DNA from: Symsagittifera roscoffensis
Taxonomy: Eukaryota; Xenacoelomorpha; Acoela; Convolutidae
DNA: 64,000 nucleotides
Assembly: GCF_963678635.1 (NCBI RefSeq)
Contig: NC_087066.1
Coordinates: 33,609,301-33,673,300, forward strand
Direction of reading: 5' to 3'
The translations under genes were made by a program, and so were the position numbers. Shown piece after piece: positions 20,880-32,700 of the stretch (position 1 is the first letter of the stretch; every line of letters begins with the position of its first letter). Below the pieces are notes generated by a model. The model ran no database searches and was not told the DNA's origin. It was given only the letters and a program-made list of their open reading frames with translations.

Positions 20880-21469
20880 GTCAGTGCTCAGGTCTCACTT
20901 CACACCTATCTCACAACTAAGATTGACTGTCTTTTCCCGCATCTATTTCCCCACATTACACAAACATCAGTTTAGTCATATAGACATTTACTCAATAAGT
21001 CCATTTTGGAAAAGCAAATGACCAGGTGTGCAAAATACCAGGCGTGATTACAATAGAACAATGTGAACAATTTTTTTTTGTTAAATATTGATGATCGAGA
21101 AAATAGGGTGCACTGCACTGTGCCTGCTCCTTAAGCCTAAAGCAATATATTTCAGCCCCGACAAAGGGCAAAAGCGTAAGGGTCGGTCTTCGCTTATTTG
21201 CTTATTGACTATAATTGGTTCATTAAGAGCTCTTTAACCTTAAGTTGCAGAAAAGTTGTAAAATTTAAATGTTTAAGTTGTGTAGTTCAAGCTGTCGTAT
21301 TTTTTATCAAGTTTGGGGATCAAGTTATCTTTTTAAAATGATCGGAACTTCTTTCTTCTTTTTACATTAATTAGTTCATTAATTTGGCATTTCATAACGG
21401 AAAACATCTACTATAATTTAACCATATATGGTGGTCGTGCTACTGAGTTCATAAAAACTCATTCTTAAA
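20880..21469. other. Intron sequence, nothing further seen
   Basis: AT-rich start of the 3.1-kb intron. No gene or repeat is recognised. Confidence 0.45.
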
Positions 21470-21697
21470 TTTGATGAAAAGCCAATTCAAGGTCAGTCGG
21501 ATAAAGCACTTGATTCGTGTATCGTTATCTGACCAAGAAGAACAACAATTCATTCTCAATGTAAAGACCGAATGTTTGCCAAATGGTGGTCGCGCGTGAT
21601 AACCGGCGACGAGTCTTTTGTGCTTTTGCATGATATCTCCGAAAGTATCGCCAAATATGCCAAAAGAACAGTTTGTTCACATGTACGCTCTATGTAA
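21470..21697 (+). pseudogene. Mariner-type transposase fragment
   Basis: One frame reads RVSLSDQEEQQF, resembling the helix before the mariner catalytic core. A second frame from 21560 reads CKDRMFAKWWSRVITGDES followed by FVLLHDISES. The (V/I)TGDE(S/T) block carries the first catalytic Asp of mariner/Tc1 transposases. The second Asp motif, terminal repeats and the rest of the gene are not visible, and frameshifts separate the pieces. I call it an old fossil with moderate confidence. Confidence 0.5.
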
Positions 21698-22589
21698 AAC
21701 TACATGAAAATGCGTGTTCTAGATGCAGATTATGAAAGCAATAAATCAAAGGCTTGTCGTATTTTTCTCTTATTTTTTCCTGTGCCTGGATTCAGTTTGG
21801 TGATATATTTCACACTGTCGCAAAATTGGTCACAATCATTTAAGACTCACAACAGCGTGAAGGTGCGATTTTTTGACGTCATTCTGATTTCCAAAAGGGT
21901 ACATTCATGTCATAAAAACCATCTGTCTCCTAACTAATATGCTCATTTATGAAGTCACTCGTTCGTAAAACTCACTCAATTGAGGAGAAATTTTTCGTAC
22001 GAAGTACTTAATTGAGACTAAATTTTTTAAAAAGCATTGAATTGGAACAAAGGAATCAAACAGATGGCTGGTACATTTTAATGTCACGTATTCTTAACTC
22101 AGAATTTTAATATATCTATGTTTTTTCTAAAATCCAGGGCTGTGACATTTTCATTGCATTGGCGTTTATATGAACGTAGTTATACAGCAAAAATGATAAA
22201 AGCAGACTGTATTTTTGAATCAATTAAAGCGAGCTAACCAACAGTTTGTTGTCAGCCAAAAACGTCGTTATTTAATGCCTTTGGATTGTGGAACATTGCC
22301 CGAAGTGCAAAAATTGTGATGCTTTTCCCCCAAGCTCTGCCATAAGATTTTAAACAGATATTAGTAGCAACATGAGATTTGTAGCAACCTGACCTGAAGC
22401 TTAAAATTCTGACTCAGTCAATGGAATCATTAAATTTATATAATCTATTTCTGTTATATATTTAAATGCGAGCATCACTATTTTTGCATGTTTAACGAAA
22501 GAATTTTTGCGTGTTTAAGCTATGTATATTGCAATGGTTAAGATTTTTTCGATTTTCCATTTTGAATTCGGTGTTTATTTCACCGAGTT
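21698..22589. other. Intron sequence, nothing further seen
   Basis: AT-rich. Short open frames only, and no recognised repeat until the minisatellite begins. Confidence 0.45.
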
Positions 22590-23860
22590 TAAAATAAGCA
22601 ACCTAATATTGGGATGTTGTCAGGGTTCCCCAGGGGTTGCGAATTTGGCCGCATGAATGCTCCACTTATGAATGCTCAAATTTTCTTAGCTTACGAGTTA
22701 CGACAATTTTTGTTATTTTTCGGAAAACTCAAATTAAAAAGTAATTCACAAAATTGAAATTCCCCAACCGATAGTTGGGTGTTGTCAGATTACTCTGAAA
22801 GATGCCATTTTACCTCCATATATGACTGCTCAAATCCTTGTAATTTTGAGATATGACGTGTCATGATTTCTTTTTAATTTTTCAGAAGCCGTTATTTTAA
22901 AAAGTTTCAGAAAAATTTGAAATTTCCAACCCTGTAGTTGGGTTCTGAGAGGGTACTCTCAGGAGTTCCAAGTTAAAAATTTTGCGTCCAAATGAGATTA
23001 CTTAAATGCTATTAGTTTCCGAGATGTGACGTTTATGTTTTTTTAATGTTAAAGAAATTAGATATAAAAACTTTCTCAAAATTTGAAGTTTCCATCTCTA
23101 TAGTAAACTTTTGTCAGGGTACTCCCAGGGGTTGCAATTTTTTTCTCAAAATATGACTGCTCAAATTATTGTAGTTTTCGAGATATGAGGTTTTTTGTAG
23201 TTTTTTCAAAAGTTTTCAGAGAACTTCAATTTAATTTTTTAAAATTTTAAAATGTTGTTGGGCGTCGTAAAAGTACTCTCAGGGGTACAGAATCTTGCCT
23301 CAATATTTGACTGCTCAAATTTTTGAAATTCTCCAGACATGATTTTTTGTGATTTTTTCAAAAGTTTTTCAGAACATTTAAATTAAATTTTCTTCAAAAT
23401 TTGAAATTCCTAACCCTGTAGTTGGGGGCTTTCAGAGTATTCTCCGAAAGGGTTGCTAATCTTACCTTTAAATAGTACTGCTCAAATGTTTGTAGTTTTC
23501 GAGATATGACGTTTCTTATGGTTTTTAAAAAAAAAAGAAGTTACAAAACCTAAATTTGAAGTTTCAAAATATGAAATTTCCAACGTTGTAGTTGGGTGGT
23601 GTGAGATTACTCTCATGAGCCGCAAATCTTGCGTCAGAATGCGACTGCTCATTTACTTGAAGTTTCCGAGATGTGACATTTTTTATGTAATTTAAAAGTT
23701 TCACGAAGTTCTATGGTTTTTCAAAATTTGAATAAAAAATTCGATAAAAAAAACTTAACAAAATTTGAAAATACCAACCTTGTAAATAGGTGATTTCAGA
23801 GTACACTCAAAGGATGCATTTCTTATTTCCAATATATGCGTTTTTTATGAGTTGTCAATA
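22590..23860 (+). repeat. Diverged minisatellite, about eight units of 150-190 bp
   Basis: A block resembling TTTCCAACCCTGTAGTTGGG, then a TGTCAGAGTACTCTCAGG-like run, then ATATGACTGCTCAAAT, then TTTTCGAGATATGACG, recurs in order. The TTGGG/TGTCAG landmark falls near 22613, 22785, 22938, 23103, 23258, 23420, 23590 and 23780. Units differ by many substitutions and small indels, so the array is old. It lies in the intron just upstream of the TM6-TM7 exon and is not related to the large array downstream as far as I can see. Confidence 0.85.
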
Positions 23861-23966
23861 ATTCGAAGCACCGGAGTTGGATTACACGCTAGTTCTAATC
23901 AAGAATGACTCACTCAAAAATATATTTTTTCTAAAATGGGAATAAGTTTCAGTTTTCTGGTTTCAG

Positions 23967-24183
23967 AAGTTCATCCTGTTGCTGGTGTTGGCCATGATGA
24001 CCTTCATCTTCCTGCTGCCGGAGAGAGCCCTGTTCATCTTCGTCAAGGTCACCAAGATCCCGTTCGGAATGTCCATGAATGTGTTCATCCGTCTCCTCGT
24101 GTATCTCAACTGTGCCTTCAAACCACTCCTGTATGGACTGCTCTACAGGGAGATGTACTACCCGCTCCTCATTCTCGTTCTAG
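23967..24183 (+). CDS. GPCR exon: TM6, extracellular loop 3 and TM7
   Basis: The acceptor is CTGGTTTCAG and the donor CTAG|GTCAGG. It encodes KFILLLVLAMMTFIFLLPER (TM6, with FxxLPxR where class A usually has FxxCWxP), a short loop KVTKIPFGMSM, then NVFIRLLVYLNCAFKPLLYG (TM7). The TM7 signature is KPLLY, so the Asn/Asp of NPxxY (position 7.49) is replaced by Lys, while N7.45, P7.50 and Y7.53 remain. LLYREMYY follows as the start of helix 8. Phase 1 joins the next exon to give Gly. This exon is the best evidence that the gene is a class A GPCR. Confidence 0.88.
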
Positions 24184-24439
24184 GTCAGGTCATATGTCAT
24201 AAGTTAAAAACCGCTTTGTAGTACCATTTGTCTGCCAGCCTTACGAGCGTTTTTCACTTTATAAAGCAACATCATATTTCTACCCTTAAATCTCTGAGCT
24301 ACCCATATTTAACGCCACATGGTTTAAAATGGTCTTTTATCAGTTTAGATAAGATGAAATGGTAAATTTTTCAAAAAAACCAACTATCTGGCTTTTGAGA
24401 AATGCATGAAAATTACTTAGTTGTAAAATTTCAATTTAG
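24184..24439 (+). other. 256-bp intron
   Basis: The shortest intron of the gene, GTCAGG to TTCAATTTAG. It contains no repeat that I recognise. Confidence 0.8.
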
Positions 24440-25611
24440 GCATGAAGGATGCACGAAAGCCGGTGAAGCCTTCCCAGAGGAGCCCCAATCATCCGAGTAT
24501 GAGCGTGGACGAACCCGAGGACGAGGAGCCCTCCATGACCCAAGAGGAGTACGAAAAACGTTTGGCCGAGGAGGACCCGACCAAACCGTCGCAAGTGATG
24601 ATCGAAGCGATACGGGAGAAAGTAAAGAAACAAAAAGAGCGGGAAGAAAGAGAAAGAAGTCGTTTGAGTTCAACGTGCAGCAGCAACACTTCTCTTATGT
24701 ACATGCGACAAGGTTCTGATCAAAGTAACGGAAGTGGTGGAATCTTTTTTGGACCGGGTGGTAAACAGTTTAACAATATGCGAGGACCTATGATACCCTA
24801 CATGCACCGATCATCCTCATGTAGTGACCCTTATCCTTACATGGGTAGACCTAAGTTGCACAGTGTATCTGGCTCTGACCCTTACTATCAACAGTCGACT
24901 CCGAGAAACAATCCCGCTATGTACAACAATTTCTACACCATGGGCCGTGGTGTTGGAAATAACAAGAAACGCAACAATAACCCAAACGCTCCAATTATTC
25001 CAAGTATGGCAAACAATGTCCAAGCTGCGGATAAACTTCTGGAAAAAAACCGAAGCACCGAGATACCGTACTTTTCTCAGCAAAATGTCTACAGCACGAG
25101 TCCCCGAAAACCGAAGCCGAGAAATGCGAACAGCGAGAGCTTGTCGGCTCACGGATACGACAACATGCCTACATCCCAACGCCTGTCAGTAGGCTCATCG
25201 CACAAGCGAAGAGTGGAAAGAAATTCATCCAAGCGAAGCGACGATGGAAGTGAAAAATTAAACACTATTGAAGCTTCGCCGACGTGCGAAAATGGCCCGT
25301 CAACGCCTCCAGCGGAAGACCCGAGTGTCGGTCGTCTTGGCGAAGAGCGGTCGTCTTCGAGCTCAAATGGATCGGCTTGCAGTACAGAAGTTACGAACGT
25401 ATCGGCGATTTCCCTGTCAAGCATGCCGAATGGCTCAACAAATGCGCTGATTCCCGGAAATCATCGGCGGTTGAATTCTGTCGGATCCAATTCAATTCAT
25501 AGTTCGTCCCCGACGCCGCCCTCGCTTCCTCCGCGGAGTCCGACCGGAGTTTTGATGTTTGAGACTATCAACGAACAATCGCCTTTCGATTTCAGTTCAT
25601 CAGCAATATGA
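24440..25611 (+). CDS. GPCR terminal exon: 390-residue cytoplasmic tail
   Basis: Entry is in phase from the TM7 exon (G|GC = Gly, then MKDARKPVK). The first 70 residues are acidic then basic and probably helical (TQEEYEKRLAEED, EAIREKVKKQKEREERERS). The rest is rich in Ser, Asn, Pro, Tyr and Arg, with many possible phosphorylation sites for GPCR kinases. Near the end is PSLPPR, a class II SH3 ligand pattern (PxxPxR), and the last residues SSAI fit a class I PDZ ligand (S/T-x-hydrophobic). Both are motif predictions, not shown interactions. The stop is TGA at 25609-25611. Class A tails are usually far shorter, so this suggests scaffolded signalling. The tail is largely low complexity and no folded domain is seen. 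Confidence 0.88.
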
Positions 25612-25975
25612 AAATTGTTATTTAAAACTCTCCTGAACCTAAAAACTACCAAAAACTTCATCATGAAGCCTAAAATTTAGTTTAGAATTGTAAAGCGCGC
25701 TGTTTTTACCTTGATACAGATCAATTTCTCTGTCCGAAACTGCAAAAGCAAAAAAACAAAAAAATTAGAAACCGACCCCAATAATATGTTTTAGTTGATA
25801 TTTTTGAGATAATAATTCTCAAAGTTAGTGCTTAAGTTATCAATGTTCATTGTAGTTTTTAATCTACTTGAGAATCAAAGTGTTGTGTGCATATTGGATT
25901 CCATCATGAAATATTCAAAACCTGTTGTTTCGTAAACTAATACAAAGTTGGTCGTAGAATTAGAATGAAAATATT
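25612..25975 (+). other. GPCR 3' untranslated region
   Basis: AT-rich sequence between the stop codon and the polyadenylation signal. The exact cleavage site is not determined. Confidence 0.65.
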
Positions 25976-25981
25976 AATAAA
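25976..25981 (+). promoter_or_regulatory. Polyadenylation signal AATAAA
   Basis: A canonical AATAAA 365 bp after the receptor stop codon, followed by a T-rich stretch. Confidence 0.65.
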
Positions 25982-25999
25982 CATTCGTTTTGTTTCAAT

Positions 26000-26514
26000 A
26001 CTGTATGATTTGTATTCCTCGAACAATATTGCCCTTTGAAAGGGCACAACTATTTGCATTATTTTTGTTTAAATACTGATATCAAAAGTACAAGGCTAAA
26101 ACTCTCCGATCTTTTCCTTTTTCAGAAGGAGTTTTAGTCTTGATGAGAATAGTGCCTAAAAAGCTTCAAAAGCAAAAATTGATTGTTTTGTATTTTCAAT
26201 TCTGTCCATTTTGTATTATTTGAGACAAGGAATTTAATTAATGGCTAGCCTTTCTTTATCACGAGAATTTCGGCAAAGAGAAGTTCGTCAAAACATTAAA
26301 TGTACTTTTTGGCGAGAAAACAATTATCGAACTTCAATGCTCTCCTTCAGTTATTGAACTTCAATGCAGAAACCCTGCAAGAAATAATGTTGCTGAGGGT
26401 TCCAAGAAATTTGTTTTTGCAATTATACACCAGTTTGTGTCTTAACACACCGTCTGTTTGTCACGCTATTCTGTTCAAGCTATTTTGGTCTTAATATTCT
26501 GTCTGACCGGAACA
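26000..26514. other. Intergenic, nothing further seen
   Basis: AT-rich sequence between the receptor 3' end and the start of the repeat array. No gene is recognised. Confidence 0.5.
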
Positions 26515-26764
26515 TTTGCCCACATGTTCTGGCATCCCCCCTCTTCAGGAACGCGACCCAACCTCACTAGCCAAAGGGTCCCACCTTTGGTAGTGTTTAA
26601 AGACGTCATTTTGAGCCACTTCTAAAATTTTTCTTAAGACGCTTTTGGCGCCACTATATACTCATTTAAAAAAAACTAAATAAAACCGCAATTTTGGCCT
26701 GTGTGTTTTAGACAAGCAAAGCTTGAGTTATAGTATGAACTATTTTTTTTTCAACCTAAATCGC
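26515..26764 (+). mobile_element. GGCGCC-core element fragment at the array start
   Basis: It begins ACATGTTCTGGCATCCCC, then has GCCAAAGGGTCCCACCTTTG, and the core GCTTTTGGCGCC followed by a TATATACTCATTT block. These match the MITE family at 365-626 and 2251-2785. The same fragment recurs at 35795-36065, followed by the same array sequence. It has no recognisable terminal repeats, so it is truncated. Confidence 0.65.
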
Positions 26765-29700
26765 AAATATTGTCGCGACGCAAATGTGTTCGTTTTGAAG
26801 GTGTTCATTTTGATCAATAACCAGCTGTTAAGAACAGCCAATGCTAAGGATATTGACAGAGACTATGATATTACAAACAGTACTTTAGCTTCAAGGAATG
26901 GATCTGTAGCGTAGAAGCAGTGAAGGAGACCAGCAACAAAATAAAAGGGTTCGAAACTGGGCACGGTCGGATGTTTTTTTTTTGCTGTTTTTCATATACT
27001 AGCTAAAATGCGTCCGCTCTATAAATTGAGGCATGTTAGATGTTATTTTTTTTTTCAAATTGATTTTAAATGCTAATTCAACATAACTGGCTCGCGCAGT
27101 TAATAATGTAGATTCATAGTTGGCGCGCGTCAATTAAGAAATTTTATAGACTCCATTTTTACTCATTCAATTTTCCCTAGGAGTGTTATCAGTCATATTT
27201 TTCCTTCGGTATGCGAATTGCAACTTCGGCTCTGTGTAAATATTTGCCTGGTTTGGGAAATCTTTTCAAAACAGTGTTTCTAGGGTGCTTTAGGAGCTTG
27301 GAAACTCAGTTGCATCGACATATAGAAAAAGTTCATCAAAAGTTTTGAATTTTTTTGAATGAAACTCCGAATCTTATCCTCAAGAAAATATCCTAACTCG
27401 TCTGGAACAAAAAAGGATCAGTTTACAAATTAAGCATGTTAGAGAGTCACAATGAAAAACCAACTCGGTCAACTTTTTTGTCGAAAAATTAAAGAAAAAC
27501 AGCACAGAAAAATATAAAAATTGTCTAATTTTTTTCTTCAAATTTCATGGAAGTTTAAAATTTTTTGTTAACGGGAACTAAATTGAAGACTTTTGACTTC
27601 TTTTTCTATAATAACTCTACTTGCTTGCTGTACGTGCCTAAAAATGGTTCAAATTTCAAAAAAATTTAAAATCAGTTTTTCTCGACACTCGGACAACGTT
27701 TTTCTCGACACTCGGACAACGTTTTTCTCGACTTTCGATTGAAAATTTGTTGACGTCGTTCAAATTAAAGCTGAAAAGACTTTAATGTGATATAAACCCT
27801 CTTACCCATTACGATAATTTTTAACCGTTAAGATTTAGATGAACAGCAAAAAAAGGCCAGCTCGCTCGAAATGAGACCAAAAACCAAAAATATCAAACAA
27901 ATTTTTCTCGAATTTTGAAATACCGTTTGAATAACGACTGAAACGGTTTTAATATGATATATTACCTGACTTTTTCGGATGATTATTTGCGATGACTAAT
28001 TTAGCGTAGAAAACAAAAAAAAGAAAAAAGAAAAAACTAAAACAAACCCGAATACAAATTTCCTCCCAATTTTCAATGATCGGAACAAATATTTCGAAAA
28101 ATTGGAACTGAACATAAACACACAGACGAAAAAACGAAGCGGAGCTTCGCAAAACTTGCGATGCAGAACACTCATTGCAGTCCCAATTAGTGAATAGCAA
28201 AACAGACTGAAGTCACAAAAATTTCTGAAAAATTATGTTGGAGATATTTACTTAAATTAGGTTGGAAGTAACTTCAAAAATTTTGAAGAAGAAAACATTT
28301 TTCTAATGGCTGAAGTTTAAAAGAGACTTTAAAATTTGGAACTCATTTAGCTAGCGGCAACAAGGCGACATAATTTGGGTCAAAAACTGTTGAACCGAAA
28401 ACAAAACTGTCGCGACGCAAATTTTGTTGCGACAAAATGTGTTCATTTCGGAAGTGTTCTTTTTGATCAAAAACCAGCTATTAAGTACACCCAGTGCTAT
28501 GTAAATTAGCAAAGATTCTTATAAAACAAATAGTACTTTAATTTCAAGTATCATGATATTCTAGCGTAAGGTAAGGAAGGAGACGTGCAACCAAATGAGA
28601 GAGTTCGAACCGGTCGGATGTTTTATTGAACTTTTTGGTATACTAGCTAAAATGTGTCCGCTCTAATTTTTGAGGCATGTTAGATAATAATTTTCTTTCT
28701 CAAGATGATTTGTAATGCTAATGCTTCATAAATGGCATAACTGGCTTGCGTATTTAATGTTGTAGTTTCATAGCTAGCGCGCGTCAATTAAGAAATTTTG
28801 TAGACTCAATTCTTTTTCACTCAGTTTTTCCCTGTAGCGTTATCGGTCATTTTTTTTCCCTTTGGTATGCGAAGTGCTACTTCGCCGCTGTGTAAAATAT
28901 TTGCCTAACTTGCCAAGTTTTTTCAAAATAGTGTTTCTACTGTGCTTTAGGAGCTCGGAAACTTAGTTGCGTCGACCTAAAGAAAAAGGACATCAACAGT
29001 TTCAAGTTTTTTAAAATCCGCATCTTATCCTCGAGAAATTATCCTAAATGCACGCCTGGACCAATTAAAGATCAGTTTACATACTAGGCATATTATACAC
29101 GCACAGTGAGAAAAACCGACTCGGTCAACTGTTTTTATCAAAAATTTTAGGAAAAACAGCAAAAAAAAATCATTTCTAATTATTTTCTTCAAATAAAGTT
29201 CCTGAAATTTCTAAGTTTTTTGTTAGCAGGATAGCACTAAAAACCGCCAAAACTGTTTTTTACTGGAACTAAACAAAAATTTATGGCTTATTTTTCTATA
29301 ATAACCTTACTTGCTTGCTTTACCTGCTCAAAATTGGTCTAAAACTCAAATTTCAAACCGGTTTTTCTCGATACTCGGACAAAAAGTTGAACGTTTGTTG
29401 ACGTCGTTCGAATTCAAACGAAAAGGGTTTTAATAAGATAAATCACTTGACCAATTAAACTGTTTTTTGTAATACCTGATTTTGCGTGTAAAACAAAAAA
29501 AAACGAAAAACGAAGCGAAGCTTTGCAACACTTGCAATGTAAAACATTCATTGCGCTACAAAATAGTGAACACTACAATAGGCAGAAGTCACAAAAAAAT
29601 TCTGATTAATTATGTTGGAGACATTTACTTAAGAAAAAACTTAAGAATAACTTCAAAAATTTTGAGTTTTTTTTTAAAAATCGTGTTTGTAATGACTGAA

Positions 29701-32700
29701 TTTTAAGCAGCCTTTAAAAATTGGAAACCAATTACTTAGTGGCAACGAGGCGACAAACTTTGGGTCAAAATTAGTGAGCCAAAAACGAAACTGTTGTCAT
29801 AAAAGATTATATATGTTGTCATAAGTTTAAAAATTTTCTAAGACCCAACCAAATTAAAACATCAAATCGTGTACAGGTATAATTTGCCTTCTAAATTTTG
29901 CAATAAACGTTGAATAAGTTGATATAACATAAACTAAAACTAGCGAGCGTCAATCAGGAAAACTTGTAGACTCATTTTTTTCCTTCAGTTTCTCCCAGTA
30001 GCGTGATCGGTCATATTCTTTCTTCGTTATGCGAAGTGCTATTTCGCCTCTGTGTAAATATTTGCCTGCCATGCGAAATTTCTTCAATACAGTGTTTCTG
30101 CGGTGCTTTAGGAGCTCGGAATTTTAGTTGCATCGACCTATAGAAAAAGGACATCACATTTTCAAATTTTCCAAAATCCGCATCTTATCCTCGATAAATT
30201 ATCCTTAATGCACGGTTTAAATATGAGTTTACATATTAGGCAGTCACCGTGAAAAAAACCGACTCGATCAACTTTTTTTTCAAAAATTCAAGGAAAAAAA
30301 CAGCAAAAAAATCAAAAATACATCGAATTTTTTTTCTTCAAATTTCCTGAAAGTTTGAAGATTTTTGTTAACAAGATAGCACTAAAACCGTCGAACTTGT
30401 TTCTTTAACGGGAATTAAATTGAGCAATTTTGGTTTCTTTTTCTAAAGTAACTCCACTGGCTTGCTTTAAGTGATGAAAATGGGTTCAAAACTCAAGAAA
30501 TTTCAAATCGGTTTTTCTCGACACTCGGACAGCATTTTCCTCGACACTCGGTTGAACATTTGTTGACGCCGTTCGAATTAAAGCTGAGGCTTTTATAGAA
30601 TATAAACCCTCTCACCCATTACGATGGTTCCTAAACGTTAAATTTTAAATGAACAGCAAAAAAAGCCAGCGCGCTCGAAATGAGACCAAAAAAAACCAAA
30701 AATATCCAACAAGTTTTTCTGAAATTTGGAAATACCGTTTGAATAACAACTGAAACGGTTTTAATATGATATTTTACTTGACTTTTTCAGATGACTCTTT
30801 GTGATACTTGATTTTGCGTTCAAAACAAAAAGCAAAGTGAAAAAATTAAAACAAAGCCGAAGACAAAGTTCCTCCCAATTTTCAATGATCGGGACAAGTA
30901 TTTCGAAAAAATGGAACTGAATATAAACACCAAGACGAAAAAAAACGAAGCGGAACTTCGCAAGACTTGCGATGCAGAACACTCATTGCAGTGCAAAATA
31001 GTGAATAACAAAACAGACTGAAGTCACAAAAAAATTCTGAAAATCTATATTGGAGATGTTTACTTAAAATATGTTGGAAGTAACTTCAAAAAATTTGAAA
31101 AAGAAAACATTTTTCTAATAGCTGAAGTTTAAAAGAGCCTTTAAAATTGGAAATCGTTTACCTAGCGGCAACAAGGCGTCAAAAACTGTTGAACCGAAAA
31201 CAAAACTAATGTAACACAAATATTATTGCGACAAAATGTGCTCATTTTGGAACTGTTCATTTTGATCATTAACCAGCTATTAAGTACACCCAGTGCTAAG
31301 AATATTAGCTGAGATTCTTATAATACAAATAGCACTCTAGCTTCAAATATCATGGTATTTTAGCGTAAGATAACGAAGGAGACGAGCAACAAAATGGGAG
31401 GGTTCAAACCTGGGCAGGGTCGGATGTTTTTATTGAGTTTTTTTCGTATACTAGCTAAAATAGGTCCGCTCTAGTAATTGAGGCATGTTAGATAACAAAT
31501 TTTCTTTTTTTTTCAAAATGATTTGTAATGCTAATGCGTCATAACTGGCATAACTGGCTTGCGTATTTAATTTTGTAGGCTCATAGCTAGCGCGCGTCAA
31601 TTAAAAATTTTGTAGACCCAATTCTTTTTCACTCAGTTTTTCCCAGTAGCGTTATCGGTCATTTTTTTTCTTTGGTATTCGAAGTGCTAGTTCCCTTTTT
31701 TGTAAACACTTGCCTGCCTTGCGAAATTATGTCAATATAGTCTTTCTACGGTGCTTTAGGAGCTCGGAAACTTTGTTGCATCGACCTATAGCAAAAGGAC
31801 ATCAACATTTTCAAATTTTCCAAAATCCGCATCTTATCCTCGATAAATTTTCCTTAATGCACGGTTTAAATATCAGTTTACATATTAGGCAGTCACCGTG
31901 AAAAAAACCGTATCGATCAACTTTTTTTTCAAAAATTCAAGGAAAAAAACAGCAAAAAAATCAAGAAAACATCGAATTTTTTTCTTCAAATTTCCTGAGA
32001 ATTTGAAGATTTTTGTTAACAAGATAGCACTAAAACCGTCGAACTTGTTTCTTTAACGGGAATTAAAGTGAGGATTTTTGGCTTCTTTTTCTAAAGTAAC
32101 TCCACTTGCTTGCTTTAAGTGATGAAAATGGGTTCAAAACTCAAGAAATTTCACATCGGTTTTTTCTCGACACTCGGACAGCATTTTCCTCGACACTCGG
32201 TTGAACATTTGTTGACGTCGTTCGAATTAAAGCTGAGGCTTTTATAGAATATAAACCCTCTCACCCATTACGATGGTTCTTAACCGTTAAATTTTAGATG
32301 AACAGCAAACAAGGCCAGCGCGCTCGAAATTAGAACAAAAAAAATATCCAACAAGTTTTTCTGAAATTTTGAAATACCGTTTGAATAACAACTGAAACGG
32401 TTTTAATATGATATTTCACTTGACTTATTCAGATGACTCTTTGTGATACTTGATTTTGCGTTTAAAACCAAAAAAAAAAGAAAAAACTAAAACAAACCCG
32501 AATACAAAGTTCCTCCCAATTTTCAATGGTCGGGACAAGTATTTAGAAAAAAAAGAAACTGATTATAAACACCAAGACAAAAAAAACGAAGCGGAGCTTC
32601 GCAAAACTTGCGATGCAAAACACTCATTGCAGTGCAAAATAATGAATAGCAAAACATACTGAATTCACAAAATTTCTGAAATTTTATGTTGGAGATATTT

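Larger units (their letters stand above)
7490..25981 (+). other. GPCR gene, 3' two-thirds (five exons, four introns)
   Basis: Five exons (7490-7769, 9799-9940, 20713-20879, 23967-24183, 24440-25611) join with matching phases: 0, then 1, then 0, then 1. They give a 658-residue C-terminal protein with one stop codon. The introns are about 2.0, 10.8, 3.1 and 0.26 kb, all GT..AG. Exons are visibly richer in G+C than the introns. The order is cytoplasmic loop, TM, extracellular loop, TM with a proline, TM6, TM7, long tail, which is a class A GPCR from intracellular loop 2 onward. Exons for TM1-TM3 and the N-terminus must lie upstream of the window. The ligand cannot be read from the sequence. The 3' end is marked by AATAAA at 25976. 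Confidence 0.88.

Noticed and set aside
24431-25424. Several long open frames on the minus strand and in other plus frames opposite the receptor's terminal exon
   Set aside because: They lie over a G+C-rich coding exon with a clear frame joined by splice phase to TM7. No domain is seen in the alternatives.
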